Translations under genes and position numbers: made by a program
From: Desulfobacterales bacterium
GTDB taxonomy: Bacteria > Desulfobacterota > Desulfobacteria > Desulfobacterales > Desulfosalsimonadaceae
Length of the DNA stretch: 24,269 nucleotides
Direction of reading: 5' to 3'
Assembly (NCBI GenBank): GCA_018224315.1
Contig: JAGTVF010000041.1
Location: 1 to 24,269 of the forward strand
In this document: one piece after another, positions 14,822 through 22,019 of the stretch
Numbering within the stretch: the first letter of the stretch is position 1
Layout: every line of letters starts with the position of its first letter
Notes under the pieces: generated by a model
The model's input: the letters and a program-made list of their open reading frames with translations, nothing else
Database searches by the model: none
What the model was told of the DNA's origin: nothing

Positions 14822-17479
14822 ATGGCTTATAATCGACATTCGCTGCAGGGAAAAACCGCAGCTGACAAAACCCCGCAGAGTGACATGAATCCCGGGGACA
14901 GCGAAATAGCCCCGTTTTTCTGCTATCTGCCGGGATGCAGGGGGTTGCTGGCGCGGTTGATCAGCATCCTTTTGTTTAACCGGCCGAAAATCGATGCCCA
15001 GCTCCAGCAGACGGTCAAAGAACTCGGCCAATCCGGCATTGTCGTATATGTCAACAAGTACCGCAGCAAATTTGAATATTTTTTTTATCACTGCCGGTAC
15101 CGCAAGGAAGGCCTGCCCTATCCGGTTCTTGGTTTTGATTATGCCACCTATTTCTGGCAGCCTTTGAAACGGGTCTTTAACGGCTTTGTTTTCAACTTCG
15201 GCCATTTGTTGAGGCATTTTTCCTGGCCGGATCCTTACCAGCAGCACTTTTACCGCAACCGTCTTCTGGCCGGGGATGCGGCAATGGTTTCGCTGATTGA
15301 GGAAAAGCAGAGTTACCGGCAGCTGGCCAGATCCGGCACCGACCCCATGGACTACCTCATCGAGATCCAAAAAACCATAGATACGCCCATTTACCTGGTT
15401 CCCCAGCTCATCCTCTATGACCGGGACCCCCAGACCACATGGCTGACGCTCACGGATGTCATTTTCGGCACCCGGGAAAAACCCGGGCGGCTGCGCAGGC
15501 TCTGGATGATGCTCAAACGGCCCGGCAAAATCTGGATTGAAGGCGCTGAAATTATCAATCTCAAAGATTTTCTCCAGACCCGGGAAGCCACCAGTCTCAA
15601 TCAGAAAAGCCAGGCCATTTATCTGCGCCGGTTTCTCATCGACCGGATCAACCGGCACCGGCAATCCATTACCGGCCCGGTTCTCAAGTCCCGAACGGAA
15701 ATCATGCAGGGGGTGCTGACCCATCCGGAAACCCAGCGCATCATTTCCGAATATGCGGCCGAACACAAGGTTCCCATTTACAAGGCCCAGAAGGAGGCGG
15801 CGGATTTTCTCGATGAAATTGCCGCCAATTACAACCTTAAGATTATCAAGATCTTTGATATCTTCCTGCGCTGGATTTTCCGGGCCATGTTTGACGGCAT
15901 GGTGGTGGATCAGGAAGGACTGGACCGAATCCGGCAGGCCTCCAAAACCGGGCCCCTGGTGCTGGTGCCCTGCCACAAAAGCCATCTGGATTATCTGATC
16001 CTTTCTTTTGTATTTTTCCACAACAACCTGCCCTGCCCGCATATCGCCGCAGGCAAGAACCTTTCGTTCTGGCCCATCGGGCCGTTGTTTCGGGGCGGCG
16101 GGGCCTTTTTTCTCAGGCGGACATTTAAGGGCGAGCCCCTGTATCCAAAAATTTTTTCGGCTTATATCAACAAGCTGCTCACAGAAGGCTTTCATATGGA
16201 GTTTTTCATCGAGGGCGGCCGAAGCCGCACCGGCAAACTACTGCCGCCCAAGATCGGCTTTCTGTCCCTGCTTGTGGATGCCTACATGAAAAACAACTGG
16301 GATGATATGCTCTTTGTGCCTATATTTATCGGATATGACCGGGTCCTGGAGGAAAAGGCCTATATCCACGAAATGGAAGGAGGCAAAAAAAGCCCGGAAA
16401 ATCTGATCAATATCATAAAGGCCAGAAAATTTCTCAAAAAGAAATACGGCAAGATTTATATCAACTTTCATGAGCCTTTTTCCTTAAAGCAGCATTTTTC
16501 CCAAAGCAGCACCCCGTTTTTCAAACTGGACCGCGAAACCCGGGGGGAGAAGCTGCACACATTCGGGGAAAAAATCATCAGCGCCATTAACAGCCAGGCC
16601 GTGATTACCCCTCATGCGGTGGTGGCCGCCACTTTGCTCAACTGCTCCCAGAAGCGCATTTATTATCGCCAGCTGCTGGAACATGCCGAAACTTATATGA
16701 AGTACCTGTCTATGCGGGGGGTCAAGCTCACCGACACCCTTTACATTGACAACCAGGGGGCCTTTGACACGGTTTTAGACACCTTTATCTCAAACAAATA
16801 CATTGAACGATCCGCATCCACCAGCCCGGCCGGCACACCGCCGAATCCCATTTTCAAGATCCATGAAAACAAACGGCCCAACCTGGAATATTACAAGAAC
16901 AACGGGGTGATCTTTTTTGCGCCCGCGGCCTTTACCGCGCTTTCCATTCTGGCCCTGGACGCATTCCAGTTCACCGCGGAGGACCTGTATCCCCATTACG
17001 CGTTTCTAAAGGATTTTTTCGGCCTGGAATTTATTTTTGACCCGGAAGAAGACGTTGAAACCGCTGTGCGCAAAAATATCAAGGCGTTTATCGACGATGC
17101 CGCACTCACCCCGCATCCGGCCCTGCCGGATACCTATAATGTGACATCCGCAGGATTTCGCAAGCTCAACTTGTTTTCCGGATTTCTCACCGCCTATTTT
17201 GAGTCTTACTGGGTGGTGCTCAATTTCTACATGCGCTATACCCGCGGGCCGATTTTGGAACGCAGAAATTACATCAAAAAAATTCAGGCCCTGGGCAGCC
17301 GCATGTACCGGCGAAACGAGATTCTGCGCAAGGAAGCCCTGTTTAACATCAATTACAAAAACGCAGTGGCCTTTTTTACCAGCCAGGGCTTAAACAATCC
17401 GGAAAATCAGGAAGACCAGGAAGTGCTGGACTTTTACGCGCAAAAAGTCCAGTTCTACCGGCGCTGCCTTCCCAATTAG
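14822..17479 (+). CDS. plsB: Glycerol-3-phosphate 1-O-acyltransferase PlsB
   Basis: 885 residues, close to the usual 800-900. PlsB puts the first acyl chain on glycerol-3-phosphate, making lysophosphatidic acid at the inner membrane. The acyltransferase core is complete: the HxxxxD box CHKSHLDYL (His385, Asp390), the GPLFRGGGAFFLRR segment, EGGRSRTGK (464-472), and LFVPIFIGYDRVLEEKAY. The C-terminal half has the long PlsB-type tail. An alternative start is ATG 14885 (MNPGDSEIAPF). Neither start has a strong ribosome-binding site; I kept the longer. Five bases separate it from the next gene frame. Confidence 0.93.
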   Translation: MAYNRHSLQGKTAADKTPQSDMNPGDSEIAPFFCYLPGCRGLLARLISILLFNRPKIDAQLQQTVKELGQSGIVVYVNKYRSKFEYFFYHCRYRKEGLPYPVLGFDYATYFWQPLKRVFNGFVFNFGHLLRHFSWPDPYQQHFYRNRLLAGDAAMVSLIEEKQSYRQLARSGTDPMDYLIEIQKTIDTPIYLVPQLILYDRDPQTTWLTLTDVIFGTREKPGRLRRLWMMLKRPGKIWIEGAEIINLKDFLQTREATSLNQKSQAIYLRRFLIDRINRHRQSITGPVLKSRTEIMQGVLTHPETQRIISEYAAEHKVPIYKAQKEAADFLDEIAANYNLKIIKIFDIFLRWIFRAMFDGMVVDQEGLDRIRQASKTGPLVLVPCHKSHLDYLILSFVFFHNNLPCPHIAAGKNLSFWPIGPLFRGGGAFFLRRTFKGEPLYPKIFSAYINKLLTEGFHMEFFIEGGRSRTGKLLPPKIGFLSLLVDAYMKNNWDDMLFVPIFIGYDRVLEEKAYIHEMEGGKKSPENLINIIKARKFLKKKYGKIYINFHEPFSLKQHFSQSSTPFFKLDRETRGEKLHTFGEKIISAINSQAVITPHAVVAATLLNCSQKRIYYRQLLEHAETYMKYLSMRGVKLTDTLYIDNQGAFDTVLDTFISNKYIERSASTSPAGTPPNPIFKIHENKRPNLEYYKNNGVIFFAPAAFTALSILALDAFQFTAEDLYPHYAFLKDFFGLEFIFDPEEDVETAVRKNIKAFIDDAALTPHPALPDTYNVTSAGFRKLNLFSGFLTAYFESYWVVLNFYMRYTRGPILERRNYIKKIQALGSRMYRRNEILRKEALFNINYKNAVAFFTSQGLNNPENQEDQEVLDFYAQKVQFYRRCLPN

Positions 17480-17496
17480 AACCTGTGATTTTTCAA

Positions 17497-19221
17497 ATGC
17501 CGGATAACGCCTTTAATGCACTCGTGCTTGCCGCAGGGCTGGGTACGCGTCTGCGGCCCCACAGCCGAAATGTTCCCAAACCCCTGTTCGCCGTGGCCGG
17601 CCGGCCGGTTATCGATATCATCATCTCCAGGCTGATCGATGCCGGGGTCAGCACTATTGCCGTCAATGTTTTTCATCTTCCTGATCAGATCACTGAATAT
17701 ATCGCCTCCTGCAATTACCCGGTGCCGGTGGTCTGCCGGCAGGAGCCGCACCTGCTGGGAACGGGCGGTGCCATTGGCAATTTCTCAGACGTGCTGGGCA
17801 ACCGGCCATTTGTAATGATCAACAGCGACATCTTAACCGATATTGCCATTGAAAAGGTGGTCCGCCAGCATAACACCAGGCGCCCGGCAGCCACACTGGT
17901 GATGCACGACCACCCGGATTTCAACAAGGTGTCTGTGGATCTGCAGGGCCGCATCACCGCCTTTGCCCCCCCGGCCGGCCAAAATCAAAGTCTTATGGCA
18001 TTTACCGGCCTGCAGGTGATCGATCCGGTGATTTATGAATATATTGCACCCAAACAGGCGGTCAGCAGTATTGACCTGTTTTCGGCCATGATCGCAGACG
18101 GACGGAGAATCGAGGCATACCCGGCATCCGGCCATTACTGGATCGACCTGGGCACGCCGCGATCCTTCCGGCAGGCGGTCATCGACACCATGGCCCCGGA
18201 AATCTTTGAACGGCTCACAGGACAAAAACCCCGCGCAGATGATCTTTGCTGCCGGGCCCTGGCCGGCGACGGCTCGGACCGGCAGTGGCTGCGCCTCGCG
18301 TTTAACAACCAAAACCTGATCGTGGCAGACCACGGAATCAACACGGAAAACTCCGTCACGGAGTTTGATGCCTTTGTGGCCATTGGCGGCCATCTTTTTG
18401 ACAAGGGCGTTTGTGTGCCCGAGATCCACGCCCATGACCGGTTTTCCGGACTGGTGTTTGTGGCCGATCTGGGAGACACCCTGCTGCAGCAAGCCGTTGA
18501 AAACGCACCCGGCCCGGAACTTGTTGAAAAATATTACAAAGAGGTCATTGACCGGTTAATGGATATGCACAGCCGGGGATCTGAGGGGTTTGACCCGGCC
18601 TGGGCGTATCAGGGCGCAATCTATGACCGGCAGATGATTTTGGAAAAAGAGGGGCGCTATTTTGTGGCGGCATTTCTACAAAATTATCTGGAAATGGTCG
18701 AAATTGAAACAAATGCCCTTGAATCCGAATTCTGCACCATGGCCGATATCATTTCCGAATCCTGTTGCTACGGGTTCATGCACCGGGATTTTCAGTCCCG
18801 AAACATCATGGTCACCCCAAAAGGCTTTTTTTTCATTGATTTTCAGGCCGGACGCATGGGGCCTTTGGAATATGACCTGGCATCGCTTATAACAGATCCC
18901 TATGTGGCCCTTGCCCCGGAGCTCCAGAATCGCCTTGTGGATTATGCAATGCATCAGCTGGGCATCAGAGCCGGCCGCGGGAAAAAAATTTTTCAAAAAG
19001 GATACCGCTGCTGCGCTATATCAAGAAATCTCCAGGCCCTGGGCGCCTATGGCCGGCTGGTCCGGGAAAAGGGCAAAACCGGTTTTGCCCGCTACATGCC
19101 CCCGGCCCTGAACAACCTGGAAAGACTGACAACCGGGACCGCAGACCCGCGCCTGCCTGTTCTGGCAAAAACCGTGGGCCATGCCCGCCGGCTTCTGGAC
19201 CGGCGGCGGCATGAAAAATGA
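17497..19221 (+). CDS. Fused MurNAc-1-phosphate uridylyltransferase and MurNAc/GlcNAc kinase (MurU-AmgK-like)
   Basis: 574-residue two-domain protein. Residues 1-240 are a nucleotidyltransferase close to MurU: LVLAAGLGTRLRP (9-21), the metal-site NSD (109-111), GTGGAIGN, and HYWIDLGTP. Residues 250-574 are an aminoglycoside-phosphotransferase-fold kinase resembling AmgK: GDGSDRQWLRL (257-267), FVADLGD, HRDFQSRN (429-436, catalytic Asp431) and IDFQAGRMGPLEYDLASL (metal Asp448). In Pseudomonas, AmgK phosphorylates MurNAc at C1 and MurU makes UDP-MurNAc, as separate enzymes. GTG 17485 is an alternative start four codons earlier; neither has a clear ribosome-binding site. Substrate is inferred from domain pairing; other sugar-1-phosphates are possible. 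Confidence 0.85.
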   Translation: MPDNAFNALVLAAGLGTRLRPHSRNVPKPLFAVAGRPVIDIIISRLIDAGVSTIAVNVFHLPDQITEYIASCNYPVPVVCRQEPHLLGTGGAIGNFSDVLGNRPFVMINSDILTDIAIEKVVRQHNTRRPAATLVMHDHPDFNKVSVDLQGRITAFAPPAGQNQSLMAFTGLQVIDPVIYEYIAPKQAVSSIDLFSAMIADGRRIEAYPASGHYWIDLGTPRSFRQAVIDTMAPEIFERLTGQKPRADDLCCRALAGDGSDRQWLRLAFNNQNLIVADHGINTENSVTEFDAFVAIGGHLFDKGVCVPEIHAHDRFSGLVFVADLGDTLLQQAVENAPGPELVEKYYKEVIDRLMDMHSRGSEGFDPAWAYQGAIYDRQMILEKEGRYFVAAFLQNYLEMVEIETNALESEFCTMADIISESCCYGFMHRDFQSRNIMVTPKGFFFIDFQAGRMGPLEYDLASLITDPYVALAPELQNRLVDYAMHQLGIRAGRGKKIFQKGYRCCAISRNLQALGAYGRLVREKGKTGFARYMPPALNNLERLTTGTADPRLPVLAKTVGHARRLLDRRRHEK

Positions 19222-19251
19222 GTTTCCCTGGAAGTCCTAAAACTGATATAA

Positions 19252-19265
19252 TTGTTAATTAACAA
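19252..19265. promoter_or_regulatory. 14-base palindrome overlapping the dapB -35 box, candidate operator
   Basis: TTGTTAATTAACAA is a perfect palindrome whose right part overlaps the -35 hexamer of the dapB promoter candidate, a usual repressor position. The half-sites resemble those of Rex, but Rex sites carry a 4-base spacer that is absent here. The regulator is unknown. Confidence 0.4.
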
Positions 19266-19287
19266 AGAAATAACTGCTTGATATTAC
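19259..19287 (+). promoter_or_regulatory. Sigma-70-like promoter candidate for dapB
   Basis: TTAACA (19259-19264), a 17-base spacer and TATTAC (19282-19287) would start transcription near 19294, leaving a leader of about 77 bases. The -35 matches five of six consensus bases and the -10 four of six. The region is AT-rich compared with its surroundings. Confidence 0.5.
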
Positions 19288-19317
19288 CCAACACTTAATC
19301 ACTTCAAACTGAACACT

Positions 19318-19343
19318 GCCTGTAAAAAAGCCTTTTTACAGGC
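19318..19343 (+). promoter_or_regulatory. Stable hairpin in the dapB leader
   Basis: GCCTGTAAAAA (19318-19328) and TTTTTACAGGC (19333-19343) form a perfect 11-pair stem with a 4-base loop, ending about 12 bases before the dapB ribosome-binding site (GAAAGGA, about 19356-19362). No T-run follows directly, so it is not a typical terminator. It could affect mRNA stability or translation of dapB. Confidence 0.5.
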
Positions 19344-19370
19344 TCACCAATTTTTGAAAGGAAAATTTGT

Positions 19371-20201
19371 ATGCAGCCCATTTCCCTGATGATAAACGGC
19401 CTGCCCGGAAACGTGGCCGCCATGCTTGCGGCCAGGGCCGCCAAAGACAGCCGCTTTGACCTCATTGAGGCCTCTTTGACCGGCGCTGAAATCACACAAA
19501 CAACGCATGCCGTCAACGGCAAAAGCATCGCTTTGATCCCGCCCAAAGACCGCCAGGGGGCCATTGCCGAAATCAGACAAGCCCACAGGGACTTTATTGC
19601 CATTGATTTCACCCATCCCTCTGCGGTCAATGACAATGCCCGGTTTTACTGTGAAAACCAGATCCCCTTTGTCATGGGCACCACCGGCGGCGACCGCCAG
19701 AAACTGGCGACCACGGTGGAGAACTCGGATATCTCCGCGGTGATCGCCCCGAACATGGCCAAGCAAATCGTGGGTTTCCAGGCCATGATGGCCTATGCAG
19801 CCGAAAACTTTCCCAACCTGTTTGCCGGATATGAACTGACCATCGAAGAAAGCCACCAGCAGACCAAGGCTGACACCTCGGGCACGGCCAGGGCCATGGT
19901 GGATTATTTCAACAAGCTGGGCGCAGCCTTTTCCCAAAGCGATATCATCCAAATCCGCGATCCCCAAAAACAAAAAGACCGGCTGGGCGTGCCCGAACAA
20001 TACCTGTCCGGCCACGGATGGCACACCTACACCCTGATTTCGCCGGACAAGACCGTGACTTTCCGGTTTACCCACAATGTCAACGGCCGGGACATCTATG
20101 CCCAGGGGACCTTTGACGCGGTTTTGTTTCTGGCCGGAAAAATCGACCAGGGGCAAAAGGGCCGGGTCTTTTCCATGATTGACGTGCTAAAGCAGGGCTA
20201 A
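19371..20201 (+). CDS. dapB: 4-hydroxy-tetrahydrodipicolinate reductase, plant-type
   Basis: 276-residue DapB, which reduces 4-hydroxy-tetrahydrodipicolinate with NAD(P)H on the lysine/meso-diaminopimelate pathway. The N-terminal MINGLPGNV replaces the usual GAxGRMG loop. GTTGG (103-107) and the catalytic segment ESHQQTKADTSGTA (His162, Lys166, SGT 170-172) follow. The second His of the E. coli HH pair is Gln and one Pro is missing, as in the plant-type subfamily. Start: ATG 19371 with GAAAGGA upstream at good spacing. It has its own promoter candidate and leader hairpin, and the solute-binding gene follows after 9 bases. Its product feeds the peptidoglycan cross-linking residue. Confidence 0.93.
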   Translation: MQPISLMINGLPGNVAAMLAARAAKDSRFDLIEASLTGAEITQTTHAVNGKSIALIPPKDRQGAIAEIRQAHRDFIAIDFTHPSAVNDNARFYCENQIPFVMGTTGGDRQKLATTVENSDISAVIAPNMAKQIVGFQAMMAYAAENFPNLFAGYELTIEESHQQTKADTSGTARAMVDYFNKLGAAFSQSDIIQIRDPQKQKDRLGVPEQYLSGHGWHTYTLISPDKTVTFRFTHNVNGRDIYAQGTFDAVLFLAGKIDQGQKGRVFSMIDVLKQG

Positions 20202-20210
20202 GGGCGACAA

Positions 20211-22019
20211 ATGGGAAACAGCACCCTGATTTTGCGCTTTCTTGCAGCGGCCGCGGCGGTACTTTTGTCCCTCCTTGCCACGGCGTCGTGCCCGGCCCAA
20301 ACCTTCCCAAAACCCGGGTGGCAGGACCGGCCGGATCCCGTGGCCTCCCAGGAGGCCCGACAGGGCGGGGAAATCTGCGTCTTCGGGGGCCAGTACCCCA
20401 AAAGCATGAACTATTACACGGACAACAATGTCTTGTCCTCTCAGCTGTTTTCCATGATGTATGACAGCCTTTTGTCCCTGCATCCCGCGAACCTGGAATA
20501 TGAGCCCGGGCTTGCGCAAAAATGGGAGATATCGGCAGATAAAAAGACCTTCACTTTTCACCTGGACCCGGATGCGCGCTGGAGCGACGGCCGGTCCGTG
20601 ACCGCAGGGGATGTGGCCTGGACCTATGGGGCGATCATGGACCCGGCCCACATGACCGGATCTCACAAGGTCAGCCTGGAGCGGTTCAAGCCCCCTGAGA
20701 TCGTCAATGAGCGCACCATTCGATTTACTGCCAAATCGGTCCACTGGAAAAATTTGCTGGCCCTGGGCGGGCTCAACATTCTTCCCAAACACGCTTTTTC
20801 AGACAGGGATTTCAACAAGATCAACTTTTCCTTTCCCGTGGTCTCAGGCCCGTACAGGCCCGGGCCAATCCGGGAAGGCATGTCACTGGAAATGGAGAAA
20901 AGAAACAACTGGTGGCAGGCCGATTTTGCCAGAAACCAGGGCAAATACAATTTCAACACCCTGGTGTTCCGGTTTTACGCTGAGCGGCAAAATGCCTTTG
21001 AAGCCTTTAAAGATGGAAAAATTGACCTGTTTCCCGTCTATACCTCCAGGATCTGGATCCAGGAAACAGCCGGGGATTCTTTTTTGCGCAACCACATCCT
21101 GAAGCAAAAGATCCACAACCACAAGCCTGTGGGCTTCCAGGGCTTTGCCATGAACATGCGCGAGCTGCCCTTTGACGATGTTCGGGTGAGAAAAGCCATG
21201 GCCCTTTTGCTGGACCGGAAAAAAATGAACCAGACCCTGATGTACAGCCAGTATTTTCTTCACCGCTCCTATTACGAGGATCTTTATTCCGATGCCAACC
21301 CGTGCCCGAACCCGCTGATCAAAATGGACCAGAAACAGGCCCGCCGGCTGCTTGACCAGGCCGGCTGGCAGGTCAACCCCGACACCGGATGGCGGGAGAA
21401 ACAGGGCAGAAAACTGACCATCCGGTTTTTGTCCCGGGATGCGGCCTCTGAGAAATTTCTGTCCATTTATGCTGAGGACCTAAAGGATGCGGGCATTGAT
21501 CTGGTGATTGACAAAAAGGACTGGGCCGCCTGGGCCCGGGACATGGATGAATTTAATTTCCAGATGACCTGGGCGGCCTGGGGCGCGTCCATGTTTAAAG
21601 ACCCCGAGGGGATGTGGGCATCGGCTGAAGCCGACAGGCAGGGAAGCGCCAATATCACCGGCTTTTCCGATCCAGAGGTGGACCGGCTCGTCAAAGCCCA
21701 GAAAACCGAGTTTGACATTGAAAAACGGCACCGGATCTGCCGGGAAATCGATCAGATCGTATTTGCCGCCCACCCATATGTCCTGCTGTGGAATATCGAC
21801 TACACCCGGCTTTTATATTGGAACCGGTTCGGCACCCCGCCCACGGTGCTATCAAAATACGGCGATGAGATGAGCGCGCTGACCTACTGGTGGCACGACC
21901 CGGATGCCGACGCCCTGCTCAAAGAGGCGGTAAAGCGGGAGTTGTCCCTGCCGCCAAAAGCGCCGGCAATCTATTTTGACGAGGTGTTTTCAGAAGATTC
22001 TTCACCCACCAGTTCATAG
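20211..22019 (+). CDS. Family-5 extracellular solute-binding protein (peptide/nickel ABC type)
   Basis: 602 residues. An N-terminal signal (about 1-29, hydrophobic LAAAAAVLLSLLATA) directs export. The Cys after ATAS is not in a good lipobox, so type I cleavage is more likely. The family-5 pattern follows: YDSLLSLHPANLEYEPGLAQKWEISADKKTFTFHL, then RWSDGRSVTAGDVAWTY, and RVRKAMALLLDRKKMNQ. The overall pattern is closest to YejA-like oligopeptide-binding proteins. No permease or ATPase gene is adjacent, so partner and ligand are unknown. A role in importing cell-wall peptides would fit the region but is only a guess. Its last 49 bases overlap the end of alaS on the other strand. Confidence 0.87.
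   Translation: MGNSTLILRFLAAAAAVLLSLLATASCPAQTFPKPGWQDRPDPVASQEARQGGEICVFGGQYPKSMNYYTDNNVLSSQLFSMMYDSLLSLHPANLEYEPGLAQKWEISADKKTFTFHLDPDARWSDGRSVTAGDVAWTYGAIMDPAHMTGSHKVSLERFKPPEIVNERTIRFTAKSVHWKNLLALGGLNILPKHAFSDRDFNKINFSFPVVSGPYRPGPIREGMSLEMEKRNNWWQADFARNQGKYNFNTLVFRFYAERQNAFEAFKDGKIDLFPVYTSRIWIQETAGDSFLRNHILKQKIHNHKPVGFQGFAMNMRELPFDDVRVRKAMALLLDRKKMNQTLMYSQYFLHRSYYEDLYSDANPCPNPLIKMDQKQARRLLDQAGWQVNPDTGWREKQGRKLTIRFLSRDAASEKFLSIYAEDLKDAGIDLVIDKKDWAAWARDMDEFNFQMTWAAWGASMFKDPEGMWASAEADRQGSANITGFSDPEVDRLVKAQKTEFDIEKRHRICREIDQIVFAAHPYVLLWNIDYTRLLYWNRFGTPPTVLSKYGDEMSALTYWWHDPDADALLKEAVKRELSLPPKAPAIYFDEVFSEDSSPTSS

Noticed and set aside
14720..16195. Long open frame of 491 codons on the minus strand
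   Set aside because: It lies opposite plsB, whose protein has complete family motifs; the antisense translation is low-complexity and resembles no family.
19252..19265. Rex redox-sensor site upstream of dapB
   Set aside because: The half-sites TTGTTAA/TTAACAA are similar, but the 4-base spacer of Rex operators is missing.
20268..20300. Lipoprotein signal in the solute-binding protein
   Set aside because: The residues before the Cys (ATAS) lack the Leu/Val/Ile expected at -3, so a standard secretory signal is preferred.
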